Positions 48,646-62,400 of a stretch of 64,000 nucleotides of DNA are shown one piece after another (position 1 is the stretch's first letter; every line of letters begins with the position of its first letter). This stretch comes from Sitta carolinensis (lineage: Eukaryota > Chordata > Aves > Passeriformes > Sittidae). The DNA is taken from NCBI GenBank assembly GCA_032173965.1, contig JAVUNC010000006.1:17768028-17832027 (forward strand). Direction: 5' to 3'. The notes beneath the pieces were generated by a model. It worked only from the letters and a program-made list of their open reading frames with translations. It was not told the DNA's origin and did not search any database. Both the position numbers and the translations under genes were made by a program.

Positions 48646-51600
48646 GGATTTTTGCTATTAAACTGAATATTGGAAACCAGTTTTCTGCAGGAACATCTGC
48701 TTTCAGTTCGCTACTGTATTTTTGGGCAACATGCTTTTAGCATTTTCCAACCTTTCTCAAAAAATTGTGCTAAAAGTTGTAATGTTATGAGATGGAAAAC
48801 AATTTTCAAATTAAAAAAAAAAAAACCTTTATCTCCTGAATAACTTCCCTTTTGAAGTTGACTTTAAGAATCCCCCATCTCTTGCAGAAGTAATTTAAAT
48901 ATCAGCTTTTGCTGTAGACAGGTATGAAATGTTGCCACACTCTGTAACAGGTAAGTATGTGGATTGTATCCAATACTTAGGTAACTTATTTATCAAAAAC
49001 AAACCAAGTATATTTTGAAGATAATTGCTGTAGAGCATTGTTTTGCGTAAAACTGAGATGTAGTTCTTCAGTTCTGTGTATATTTTTTTCAGTGATTGTT
49101 TTGTATTGATTCATTTTCATTCTGATGGTTCATAGATACCTAGGAAAGCTAAAATACTTGTAGTTTTATGGTCATTGCGGCTAGGGCATTCAAGGTCTGG
49201 AGAAAACAGGTAAAATAATACAGCATAAGAACAAATTCCAGTTGAACTTGTCTCTGCTTTTAAACAAAAGCTTTGACATTTACACACTTCTGCATTCTAC
49301 TGTCATACATTATTTTTAATTACTTAGAGAGCCAAAATAGTAAAAAACCAGAAGGAAATCTGGAAAATGCAACAATAACTGGTCTTTCAAAGTGATATAT
49401 AGAAGTTAGACTTAATGTTGTTGAGTATGAAAGAATAAAAGTTTGTTGCACATTAGAACATGTAAACTTGTCTTCCCTTGAAGCAGTTTCATACGACCAT
49501 GCACTAAAGCTCTTCATTAAGCTAAAGGCATTTTACCATCAGGCTTGTATGGACCTGATGCTTCTCTAGCTTTTATTCTAAACTCTTCCAGTTCAGTCAT
49601 ACGTGCATTCTGAGCACTGTATAAAATATATTCTAGTGCTGCAGTAATTTGTGTAAATGGCCGGGCCATTAAGCTGTAAAAGATGATTAGTGAAATTCCT
49701 ATGCAGCAACACTTTGATGTTACTAATGCTAACATTATGACATAAAAAGGACATTTAAATACATTATTTTCAATGTATTTTTTGTATTTTGTATAATTTT
49801 GTGCTGCTCTCTGTTTTGAAATAATGCTATCTCCCTCTGTTAGTTATGACCACCTGTACTATATCTCCTGAAAATGTTTTGCTATAGGTGTAATATAGAT
49901 ACCTATGTATCTGTATGTGTCTATATGTATGCACATTCTTCAAAATATTGGAAAGTAATCATACACTTTTTTTATTAAAATATAGCTTGTTTTGAATTGA
50001 AAATATAAGCAGGATTGTTTTACATTTGAATTCCTTGGTAATTCCTTCCATACACAGTAATTATAAATGGATAGGTTCTTCTGAAGAAATAATAGTCTAA
50101 GAAAACCATTGCAAGTCTTAGATCAGACATTTCTCACTACTAATGCCTAAAACATTTAATCTCATCAGTCTTGTTATAAATTTAAGAATATTACAAATTA
50201 AGACAGGATTAGCAGTGGTTTTTGCTTGTTGGTCAAAAGCATATTCAAGTCTCCTTTAACATATGATCAACGTATGATCTCTTGGAGAATGTAATTTGAC
50301 TTGTTTATATACCAAGCATTTTCTCAGTGTCTTTTCTCCAATAATACTGTGTTTCTGATCCTTGCATAGTTTATGACTCTCATTCTGCCAATAAACTCTT
50401 TGTATTCTTAGGCTTCACCATGGTCTATTACCATTATAGGGAGAGTGGTTTGGCACAAATTTGTTTACATAATGATTCATATTGTATGTTGGTATTTTTC
50501 AAATATAATGAGTTTCCTGCAGATATAATATTATACTTTAAAAATAAGTGCAGTATTTGTTTTTCTTGCCTAGTTTAAGATAAATGTGTTCTGTAATGTT
50601 ATTCCTCCATATAAGAAGTACAGATTTTACAAAAGTAGCAAGCAGAGTGTAATTTTAAAGGATGAGAATTTTTGGTACCTGCAGTGGCAAGACAAATTGT
50701 TCAGAACCTGGAACTAAATAAACTGCATTTTAAAACCTTCAGTGGAGAAAGAAATAATAAAATAATGTGAATATAAGGCATGAAATGACAAAACCAGAAA
50801 TCACTCCTTCTATTGCTTATTGCTTTTGAACTCAGCAGTTGAAAGGCTTTTATGTAAAGGTAGAACTAACCTATATCCAGATGTAAAACAAGTTTGCTTT
50901 AAAATGATCCGCTATACAATGCTAGATCCAAACACTGAATTTGTAAAATGACATAGTATGTAATATTGCTTGAAAGGGTTTTTCTTGCACAGAATTTGTT
51001 CCCATTTTTTAGTACTAACGTGTACCTGTTCAGGACAAGTCATCTTTTCTGTTGGTTTGATCAGCCCTCTCTAGACACTCCAGTCTAATACTTCATATAT
51101 TCAAGTTCTATTTCAGGAATGTTGCTAAGGAAAGGAATTTCCTCATTTTCAGCATTTATTTATATGGACCAGTCATAAATTTATTTGAACTGCTCATTAG
51201 AATTCCACTGAATATGCTAAATTCCAAGCATAGAATGGCCTCCTTGCCTTGAAGGAGCATTTATATAGCTATAAGGACCATAGGCTTTGTTATTGTAGTA
51301 GATCACTGAAGTGCAATATTATGGGGTAGTTTTCATTTTACATAAACATAACATGAGGCACACCTGGAAGCTAGGGTGGCTGCTTTCAGTGTCTCTGTAA
51401 CACAGGGAGAATAATTGTGTATGCATTAGTTGTGTATTAAATATATTCTTACAGTAGCTGCATCTTTTATAAGATTTGTCAGCGCCACAAAAGAACTATT
51501 GCAGTCCTTTTTGTGTTTGGCCAAAGAGCTTCACCCCACAGTTTCTGCATCAAACCCTTAGTTCCCATCTGGAATTAGCACATCAAATAAGCTAGCTCTT

Positions 51601-52460
51601 TTTCTAGAGTGATAATCTGCTATTAAACAGTAATATATTAGTATTAATGGGTTTAGTATGGTCTCCTTAACAATGCACATATAATAAAAAAACACCCTCA
51701 AGTATTTTAGCTCTGTTTAAAAATCCAAGTAATAAGAAATTTCTGTGACGTGCTTTTTTACCCATTCAGAGGATGCTTACCGAAAAAAGCTGTTAGCCTT
51801 TTTAACTGATTAAAGAGTGAAATATAGTCCGAAGGAGAAAAAATTTGTTCCTACTAAAAGTCTAAACCATTGTGTGCTGCAGCTTTATTTTCATTAAGAT
51901 GTTAACTCTTGAAATTTGAAAACATGAGGATTTTGAGAGTATTAGTTAATAATGAGTTAAATAAATAACTCTCATTCTGCATATGCGTTTTGAAAATAGT
52001 ATTTTAAAAATCTGATTGAGAATTGCAACTTTGAAGCCTACAAAGTGGTTTTCAAGTTTATCTTGAATCTGTTTCATATGGTAAAACATGTTTAAAGCTC
52101 AAACTTTACTGTTTCTTACTTAAGGAAATGCAAAAACTTTTGAAGTGTCAAATCATATGTATACAGAAAATCATTTTCAAAATCTTAATGTTTGTAAAAA
52201 ACTACACTTTAACCCTCTGAATTTTGTATTACCTAAACAATGTTCTTTTTGAAGTTGTGGTATTTAGAATGTTATGCCACAAAATGTAATTTTGTAAATT
52301 TTTTAGCTTTAACTTGAGCTGCAGGCTCAATGCCTGACCTGTTGCATCTTCAAGCAACGTTTTACATGACAGGTGTAGCATCAGTGTTGAAATGACCCGT
52401 AATTGTGGGGAATACGGTGTATATATGTCCAGAGTGCAATAAAAGGTTAAAATATGTAGC
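48646..52460 (+). other. G2E3: Probable G2E3 3' UTR
   Basis: About 3.8 kb of AT-rich sequence with no recognised exon between the G2E3 stop and the SCFD1 CpG island. Candidate AATAAA signals occur at 49,434, 50,390, 50,717 and 52,438. The last is followed by a T/GT-rich stretch and is the best distal end. How much is really transcribed cannot be told here. Confidence 0.5.
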
Positions 52461-52475
52461 TTCCGTGTTTTTATT
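52438..52475 (+). terminator. G2E3: Candidate distal poly(A) site of G2E3
   Basis: AATAAA at 52,438-52,443, then about 20 nt later ttccgtgtttttattttgtcc, a GT/T-rich downstream element. It lies about 570 bp before the SCFD1 start codon, with no other terminal exon nearby. Confidence 0.5.
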
Positions 52476-52589
52476 TTGTCCATTTGTAGATTTTAGCCCT
52501 AGAAGTGTTATCACTGTTTTCTGTAGTTTCATTTGTGCACCTATAGATTTATATAAAAGTGTGTATAGGGCATGTTTATCCTGATACCG

Positions 52590-53460
52590 TTGTACCCGAG
52601 GCGGGGCCAGGGCTCTCTGCCCGCCGTGGGGCTGCTGTGAGGGCAGTGGGCTGTGGCCCGAGGCAAACGGGACTGAACTTGGAGCTACAGTCCAGTGGGG
52701 GAACTCACTGAAACTACATGCCTTTATTTGTAGCTAGATCCCTGCTTTTGAAACACCAGTCCTTCCCTTTAGTCAAGGGGCGGCCGTCTCAACGCTTTTG
52801 CAGTTATTTCTTCTTGAAGCTTGAGTCCGACACCGTTACCTCGTACCTCCTGGAAGGAAGGCGGTGCAGCGGGCCGGCGCCCGCCCGGCTCCCTGTTTTC
52901 AGTCGGCGGCGCGCGCTCCCGGCCCGCCGCTGCCGCGGAGCCGCCCGGGACCCGCCACGTGTCGCGGCGGCTGCGCAGGCGGGGCGGGCGGGGCCGGCGG
53001 CGCGGGAAGATGGCGGCCGGGATCCGGGAGAAGCAGACAGGTGAGCGCCCGCCCGCGGTCCCGCCGCTCGGGCGGCACCGGCCGCTCCCGGCGCTCGGGC
53101 GCGGAGCGGGGCCGGCCGCACGCTGCCTCCGTCCCCGCGGGGGCGGGCTGCGGCCGCCGCCGGGGATTCGCTCCCTCTCATCCGGCTTGGGTCTCCCGGC
53201 AACGGGGTGGCGGCCCCTCTACCGCCTTCTCCTCGCCTCTGCGGCGGCGGGCCCGGGGCGGCACGGCTCCGCAGCGTCGGCCCGCCGTTCTTGCAGAGGG
53301 AGCCCGGCCCCGCCTGGGCCCCAGGCCGCGGGGACGTGGCCGTAGGTGCCGCCGAGGTGTGGAAGGCGCCCCCGGAGCGGGACTCGGCCGGGTCCGACCG
53401 GGAGCGGTGCCTTCTCCCGCGGCTGGGGGAGCGCATCCTCCGTCTCGGTTTCTTTCCGCC
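52590..53460 (+). promoter_or_regulatory. SCFD1: CpG island promoter of SCFD1
   Basis: Dense GC/CpG sequence around SCFD1 exon 1, TATA-less. Two motifs are clear: a CACGTG E-box at 52,956-52,961 in the wider context GCCACGTGTC, and a YY1-type AAGATGGCGGC at 53,007-53,017 that contains the start codon. Long open frames in both strands here are a by-product of high GC. Confidence 0.8.
53010..53040 (+). CDS. SCFD1: SCFD1 coding exon 1
   Basis: ATG at 53,010; encodes MAAGIREKQT plus one nt, donor G|GTGAGC. The start codon sits inside a YY1-type motif. 5' UTR start not determined. Confidence 0.9.
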
Positions 53461-56400
53461 CGTGGGAAGGATGAATATTGGGACGGCAAAATAGCGTGTA
53501 ATGGTGCAAAAATAAAGCTGCTGTTGTCATCTTCATGTTAAGACAATACGGGGCAGCCGAGCGTGTACTCTTGACCCTCAAGAAATTGAGAATACGATAA
53601 AAACAAACTAAATGTGCATGAGTATTTCTGTGAGTAAAGGGTTTGTTATTCAGTCCTTTCTTAGACACTGCTGAGAGTCCTTAATTGATTCTTCTCTGCC
53701 TTGATGCTGCTTCTTAAAGCGTTGGACAATACTCCTAAAGCACAGGGAATGTCAGCTCCGTAGTTCTCTACTTCCCTTGCTTGCCAAAGTTGTAGTCAGT
53801 AGTTAACCTGTAATTATGACACTTTCTCCCTAACAACTAGAGTATCTTTGGTGGTATAGAGGATTCTGGATGCATTTAGTTAGCAAGAAATGTTTCAAAT
53901 CATCTGCCTAAAAATCTCAGTCACAGTCTTTGTGGACCTTAAATATTTTACTAGTATGCTTCATTTTTTGATACTTGTCTACTTTTTTGAAATCTCATTC
54001 CTCTGCCATCTGCCATTGATAGTGCTATTTGATGTTCCTCTGAAGTCCTTTGCGTATCTTCTCTTTGCTATCTTTCTAATAAAGCCTATTTACTTTGAGC
54101 TCGTATTCTGTACACCTTTATTCTTTTCTATTTTGTTTCACCCTGTTCATAGAGTGGTTTGGGTTGAAAGGGACCTTGAAGATCATCTCATTCTAACTCC
54201 CTGCCTGCTATGGGCAGGAACATCTTTCACTAGATCAGGTTGCTTAAAGCTCCATCCAGCCTGGACTTGAACACTTCCAGGTATAGGTTATCCAAAGCCT
54301 CTCTTTACAATCAGTTCCAGAGTCTCACCACCCTCATAGGGAAGAATTTTTACCTTATATCTAATATAAACCTACTCTCTCAGTTTAAGGCCATTCCCCC
54401 TTGTCCTATCACTACATGCTCTTGTGAAAAATCCCTCTCTAGGATTCTTGTAAAATCCATTTAGGTACTGGAAAGCACTGTAAAGTCTCCCTGGAGTCCT
54501 CTCCAGGCTGAACAAACCCAACTCGCTCAGCCTTTCCTCACAGGAGAGTTACTCCATCCCTCTGATCATCTTGGTGGTCCTCCTCTGGACTTAATCCAAC
54601 AGCTTCAAGTTCTTCTTATGTTGGGCCCAGATGTGGGCACAGTGCTCCAGTGGGATCTCACCAGAGGAAAAGAGAGGGGCAGAATCCCCGCCCTCACCCT
54701 GCTGGCCATGCTGCTTTGGATGCAGCCCAGAGTACAGCTGGCTTTCTGGGCTGCAAGTGAACATTGCCAGGTAGTGTCAAGCTTCTCATGCACCACCACC
54801 CCCAAGTCCTCCTCAAGGTTGCTGTAAATTCATTCTTTGCCCAGCCTGTATTTGTGCTTGGGATTGCCCCGACCTAGCTGCAGAAACTTGCGCTTGGCCT
54901 TGCTGAACTTCATCAGGTTTACACAGGCCTGCCTCTCAAGCCTGCCAAGGTGCCTCTGGATGGCTTCCCTTCTCTCCAGCTTACTGAGGAGGAATTTCTT
55001 CATGGAAAGTGTTAAACCTTGGAATGAACTGCTCATGGAGGTGGTAGAGTCACCATCCCTGGAGGTGTTCAGCTGGACATGGCACTTGGTGCTATGGTCT
55101 GGTTGACAAGGTGGTGATCTGTCAAAGGTTGTACTCACTGATCCTGGAGGTCTTTTCCAACCTAAATGATTCTGTGATTTTGTGACCATAACAGCTTGGT
55201 GTCATTGGCGTACTCGCTGCAGGTGTACTCTAGACACTCATGGACTCCCACTGTCCATGTCATCATTGTTACTTGATTATTTCAGAGCCTTTACAACTGA
55301 ATCCATGTTGTCTTCTGTTAAGGAGGTCTTTTCCAAGGAGCTAGATTCAACAACTAAAATATACTCAGAAAAAGGTTTCTTATCATTTAGTTATGGTATT
55401 ACCATGTATGTGCACCATCTATTGTGACCTTTATCCTGGTTCATAACCAAGATTGGTTTCATAACAAAAGCGTATTATTGTGCAAGCACAATAATAACCT
55501 GATCCTTGCCCCAGACAACATTCAGCATTAATGTAAATGAAATGGCAATATGAATACAAACACGAAACACTTGCTGACAATTGCCACAGCACATTACTAG
55601 TCTGATTACCCTTTCTTAGCAGAGAGCTTATGCCAAGTTTTACTTCAGATGATAAATTCTGCAATGCAGCTGCTTCAGCTCCAGTAGTTCCAAAGCACAT
55701 AACCAAACCGCTTTATATAAAATTACTCATATGGCTGAAGATTTCACCAACAGTGAGGGGCAAAAGAATCCAAGGGCAGCTTGTAATCAACTTTCAGGCC
55801 TGCTTCGTGCTGTTTAAAAAAGAAAAATGTATGAAGCAAGTGGAAGGCGGAGTCCATCAAGACTCAGCACTCAGTGCTTTCTCAGATTTTCCCACATTTG
55901 TATTTCACTGCTAGTAATGTCATTTGAAAGGGCAGTACACAGGAGGAATCAGGGCATCAGAAACACTTCCTGGCCATGGATAGATGATATTAGGAAAGCC
56001 AAAGTTCTTCTGAGGTTGAGCTGTGTAGCATGTATGTGGAGAAAGAAGTGCTTGTCCTGCAACATTAGTAGCAAAAATGTAAATAAGAAAAAACGTTGGA
56101 TATCTGTTAAATGGAACTGGTCGTTTAATGGTGATAGACACAGATAGGGCTGAGGTAACCAGTGCTGCCTTTGCCTCTGTCTTCACCTACAAATGCTTCC
56201 AGGCCTTAGTGTCACTTTAGAGCCAATCACTGAATAAATCCTACAGGAAACTACTTCTCACATATGAATTTATGTATGGTAAATCATGCCTGACCACCCT
56301 AATTGCTTTCGGGATGTCATGGACTAGATGGATGAACACCTAGCTACATTAAAAAACTGGTGGGATGGTCGGGCTGAGAGGGTTTGTAATTAATCAGACA

Positions 56401-59400
56401 CAATTACCTAGAGGCTGGTAACAATTAGAGCACCACATTAGTGTATTCTGTGACCTTTTCTGTTTAAAATGTCTATCAGTCGCCTGGAGGCCATGTCAGA
56501 GTGTATTCTGATTAAGTGTGCAGGTGACAGCAAACTGTTCTACTTGAGGGTAGAGCTGCCATTTGGAAGCACCTAGATGGGCAAGAGGAATGGGCCAGGA
56601 GAGATCTTGTGAAATTTAGCAATGACAATTCCTGTCCTTGTAAAGGAGAAACCCTTTGCACATACAGACAACAGTGTGGGGGTTGCCACACTGGAGATCA
56701 GGAGGGAGTCAGCAGGGACTGCCAAGGTGGTCAGAGGCTCTGCTGAGGCTGTGGCACTAAGGCTTGTTCTGCCTGGAGTTCTCTCCAGGTGGCTTCAGTG
56801 TGGACCCTACAGCAGCTCCCCAATACCTGTGGGCAACACTGAGAAGACAGAGCCAGGCCCCTTTGAAGTGGTGTATGGCAGTAGGGTGAAGCACAACAGG
56901 CATAAATTGCATAACATAAACAAAATTTTCAAACCAAATATAAGGAAAAGCTTTTTCTCCACAAGGACTGTCAGTGCCACAGGTTGCACAGTGTGGTTAC
57001 AGCATCTCCATCTGTGGAGAACTGACTGGATAAAGCCCTGAGCAGCCTAGCCTAGCCTCAGAGCTGAGCCTCTTTAGGCACGATGTTGAACTGAAGATCT
57101 TCCAAGGTCCTCTCCTGCCTGACATGTCTTTTGATACTGTAGATCCCAGGAACTGCACTGTGTTCAGCCAGTCAGAAATCAGTTCTTTGTACTGCACTCC
57201 ATTTATGAGCTAAGTGGTATCCTTCACTCTCATTTCTGCAAGTTTTTCCTCTTTGCAAAACTCTGTGATGATTTTGTTACGAGTTTTGAGAGATTAGACA
57301 CTATAGCACAAATAATATTTTGCTGCTAATCAAAGATGGGAGAGCAGCACATATTGTGTTGTTTAATCAGATAAATGAGAAAGGATTCATTACATAATTT
57401 ATAAATCAGAGGTAGGTGAAGCAATCTACTTTGGTTTGTATGTGGAATGGAAAGTTAAAGTTCATTCCTCTTTCAAAGAGTTTTCCTGCTGCAAACTGAG
57501 GGTATTTTTGTACCCCTTAAACCAGCAATTTCTTCATATGAGTTCTCAAAATCTTTCAAACTGTATTGATTTAAGGCAGGCATAAAGGTATTTTTTGTTT
57601 GGTGTGTTTGGTGTTGTTCCTGTCGGGTAGGAAAAGCAGAGTGGGGAATAAAGCAAACTAGTTCTCACTGGACAGAATGCACCTTCAAGAAGATACTGCA
57701 ATTATTTTTAAGGCAAAACATGTTAAACTATAGCCTGTATAGCTAAGGGGACTTTTAGAACTTGCTTCTTTGCCTTTTGCTGTGTCCTCTGGAGCCCATA
57801 AATTCTAGCAGATGTGAGCCACTTGTCAGTCAAAGCTACATAAAAATAATGAAAATGTGACTTGTTGCATTTATATTTTGTGATGGTTTTCCTTTCAAAT
57901 GAAATGTATAATAAGATTCTGCTGAAGTATTTAGTCACTGTTGTTCAAGTGTAAAGAGAGTAAGCATTCTTTGGCTTTATTTTCCAGTGGCTTTGAAACG
58001 TATGCTGAACTTCAATGTTCCTCCTGTTAAAAACAGCACAGGAGAACCAGTATGGAAGGTAAGAACTTTTGGAACTGGAACAGGAGAATTTTGTAGTGTT
58101 CAGAAAAGTTCAGATTAGCAAATTTTAACTAAATCAAGTTCATCTTTCTTATGTTATTAACTTGTACAAAATATTTTTTCCAGTATTATAAATACACAGT
58201 ATTTATAATTGTATCAGAATTGATACAATTATAAATACTGAATTTATATTGTATCAATTGATACAATATAATTGTATCAATTGAATTGAGTATCAGAACT
58301 GCTGAAAAAATACCAGTCAGAAAGAAGCCCATACAAATGGAAAAATTATTGATAGCTTGAAGAAGCGGAGCTCAGGATAGCGTTATTACCTTTAAAATGT
58401 AACTTGTAGGTCATGAGGAGTTTTTGCTAATACAGAGGATATATTCTGTCTCTTCATCTGTTGTCTTTTTTCACCAATTCCTATTTTCTCTTCTGATTTC
58501 TGTTGTTTTCTCCCAAATGCAGTCAGGAGAACTCTGCACGTACAGTAGCAAATTCCTGACAGCAAACTCTTGTTTGACAAGACACTTTTCAGGAGATGGA
58601 AGTGATGATTCTTTTTCCCCTTTATCACAGAGTTTCTCTTTGGGTTTTTTTATATTTTATATTTAAGCACAAATGGAAGTCCATGACAAATTAATGATTT
58701 GTTATAAATTGGTATTTATTATAAATTGGATATTTAGATGTTGGAGCACTTTTGAAGTTAGGGTAGTAGTTCCCTAAACCTGAATTCCTGTATCCACTGT
58801 ATTCTACAGTATCTCTACTTTTTACAGCTTTTTATATGACGATGTCTATCTGTTTCAGGTTCTCATTTATGACAGATTTGGCCAAGATATCATCTCACCT
58901 TTGCTGTCAGTGAAAGAGCTGAGAGATATGGGGATCACTTTGCATCTGTAAGTACTTTTAAAAAGTTGTGAATTATTTTCTAAAAAGAACATTATTTCAT
59001 ATTCCCCAAAATAAGGAACAAATCAGTGAAAAATCATTGAATAAATAACTGCTAAAATAAAGATTATACACTGACTAGTTCCTAAATCAGATGGCATTAT
59101 GCAGAATCAGGGAGTAGCAAGATAGTTCCAAACACTGTTAAGCAGGATTTCTTGCTTAAAACAAGAGGCTCTTGTTCAAAAATAAAAATTATCCGGTAGG
59201 CGTTATTTTGGAATTTGTCTCTAACAAATCCTTTTGCAATCATGTATGTTAAAATTATATTGGCGCAAACTGTTTCATGGGACTGAACTGTTTCATGTTC
59301 TTTGCTTATTTTTTTACACATAGATTTTACTTGTCTGCTGTCAAACATATGAAATCTTCAGGTATTATTTTAGGAGATTTCTCATTTCTTTTTCCCCAGA

Positions 59401-62400
59401 TTGCATTTACCTAGTCCATTGTCATTCTTTAGCTGTGGTAATAGTCATGAAGAAACTTTGAACATTTTTTTACAAGTTTATTAACTTTTGCTAAGTGAAG
59501 GCTAGAAATGGAAACACAGTTTAACCTGCTGACACATCAGCAGAAACATGAGAAAAACATCTAAGCACCTTGTCTTCAAGCAGGAGAGGCAAGTTTAATA
59601 GAATGAAATATAGTGGGTTTTTACCACGTCAACAGTTCACGTATGAACTTTGTGCATGCAGTATTTTAGCTTCCTCTGAATGGATAATTTGGTTTTGACC
59701 ATTTATAAAGCCTTTTCCCAAGCTTTGAATAAACTTTGAACTCATCTATTAATATATTCAGCCAAAAAAAACACAAATGTGATTTCTTTTCTTGCTAAAA
59801 CTTTAGCTAAATATAGAAGGAAATTGTAGGAAATTACATTTGTCTGTACAAATAAATCAAATAAATAATTTCTTCAGCTTTCATAATTTTATACATATCA
59901 GAGAAAAAACACATTAGAGATGTCTTTTTTCTTCCTGTCAGGCTTTTGCATTCAGATCGAGATGCTATTCCAGATGTTCCAGCTGTTTACTTTGTAATGC
60001 CAACAGAAGAAAATATTGACAGAATGTGCCAGGTAACTCGCATGTGTAATGTTTCAAAAGAGCCCACACAACAAGGAGTGTGAAGTAATCCTGCACTCAC
60101 CAAAATGTGACTGTAACTAGCATATATTTGTCAGAAAAATATTACCCAAAATAGTATTATGCAAAACTTCAATTTCCCAGCAAGCAGAAGGGTAAACATG
60201 TCTCGTGTGTCAGAGAGAGTTTGGGGAGTGAAAAAACAAGAGGCAGTGGGTACAAACATTTTGTTTAACATTAGAAAAAGCTATTTTAATAAGGGTGGTA
60301 AAGCACTGAAACAGATTGCCTGGAGAGTTTTTGGAGTCTCCATCCTTGGAAAGGTTCAAAACCTGACTGGATACAATCCTGAGCCACCTGCACCCTTTCA
60401 TACTGCTTTGAGTGGGTAGACTGGATTAGGCTAACCTTAATTTTTCACATTCCTGGGAAGGAGATGGATGGAAGTTTGACACCACTGCCAAAGTAAGGAA
60501 AAGAGCAAAGCATGTATTTGGTCAGCAGTAAGGTGTGGAATAGTAATTGCTGCCTTTTAGCTTAAGTGTCATTTCCTGGTTTTTGCGGTTCTGTGTTAGG
60601 TTGTTTATATCTGGATATGTAATCAAAACACGGTGTGTAGAGCTGTATGAACGGACAGCTAAGTACTTCTGAAGGTTTAATTTGACTGTGGATAACATAG
60701 TAAAAATATGATTTCTTTTAATTATTCAGGAATGTATTAGTACTTATTCAGAAAAATTTTCCTCTCTTTTAGGATCTTCGAAACCAGCTTTATGAGTCTT
60801 ATTATTTAAACTTTATTTCTGCCATTTCAAGAAGTAAACTGGAAGATATTGCAAATGCTGCTATAGGTGCTAATGCAGTAACTCAAGTGGCTAAGGTAAG
60901 ACAGTACCCCAATCCATAATATTAGCACCATTAAAGGTGTCACTGCATTCTTATTTTCAGGCATACTGGGGAAAAAACAGAACCTACAGTCATCCCAGTA
61001 ATGCAGCTTAGTACCATACTTCAGCTGTCAAAAAGTGCAACTGCTGCAAGACCTTTGGGCTAAATGATAAGAGGGGAAATAGCAGTGGTATCAGAGGATT
61101 CCTGATCACATCAGCTGAATGAGTGCTTTCAGTGCACTTATATTTCAGTATTATCTCCAAAATACACAAAAAGAGCAGTATGAGTGCAGTTCTCATTTGA
61201 AATAATATTTCATATGTACACACTTTTACTGAGTACTCTCCCTATGCCTTTATGATTTAAAGGCATATGTTAGGGATTTACTTTTATTTTTGTAGAATGG
61301 CTGTATCAAAACCTGTAAATCGTTAAGTAATATACTTAAGTACATTCACTTTTTCTCACTCTAGTTAGTACTACTGGCATGGGAGAAAGAACCCATGTTG
61401 TGAAATAAAAGGAACACTACTAGTATTGTTTAAGCCTTAGGTCCTCAACATCAGGAAATTGGTGTAGCACTGTAAACTAACTTTCTTAAATCTGTTTTTC
61501 AGTTGTGATGTCTCATTAATAGTACATGCTATAGAGAAGTTGAATTTTTTCCTGAATGTACATGTGTGTTACAGAAAAGTTAAAATGCATGAGCTGTAAT
61601 ATCTTATTGTTCAGATAGTGCCCTCTTTGCTCTCTCCTGCCTGAGAGCTCAGTGCTGATTATGTTGTAGTCCTTCAGATTCATAAAAAGTGAACTTATAA
61701 CATTGAAATGTCCTCCATATGTGTTTTTTCAATGATACTTGGCTGCTAAAACTTTGTCCACAGAAACAGTTGAAGTTGGACAGTTTTGGAACTTTCCAGT
61801 GCTCTAATATTTTGTGTTAATCACTTAACCCTTACACTAGGCTTTTTAATTGATAAATTATATTGTGCTTTTTTTTTTTTTTTTTTTTGTAAAAATGTAA
61901 ATTTTTGTAAAATGTAGCAGTAAATCACATATAGTTGGGGTTTTTATGCCTCACTCTTGACAATTCTGACCATTATTCCTTGCTTTCTAGGTGTTCGATC
62001 AGTATCTTAATTTTATTACTTTAGAAGATGATATGTTTGTATTGTGCAACCAAAACAAAGAACTTGTTTCATATCGTGGTAAGTAGAATTTATATAAAAA
62101 TTATATGGGAATGTCTGAAATTGAAATTTACTTTTGAAGTTGTAGCTAATAACCAGCAAATTTACGAGAAAGAAAAGGAATCTCCAAACAAGAGGTGGGA
62201 TTTAGAAATTTTAAATATAGATAACTGCATTCTATAATTAATTATTTTACACAGGTAATTTTTGAGGATTTTCTTCCTGAAAGATGTTTGCCAAGTGGAT
62301 GGCCATTTCTGTTGTATATCATGTTTCTTACTGAGTTAATCAATACTAATAGAATTTTTGTGTTTTGTTAATGCAATACCCGGTTTGGGGTTTTTTGGGG

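Noticed and set aside
52804..53541. Several overlapping long frames on both strands around 53 kb
   Set aside because: All lie in the SCFD1 CpG island and are low-complexity Arg/Ala/Pro/Gly translations. The real coding part is only the 31 nt of SCFD1 exon 1.
54983..55106. Short frame continuing across the CR1 junction near 55 kb
   Set aside because: It crosses two opposite-orientation CR1 pieces and has no coding meaning.
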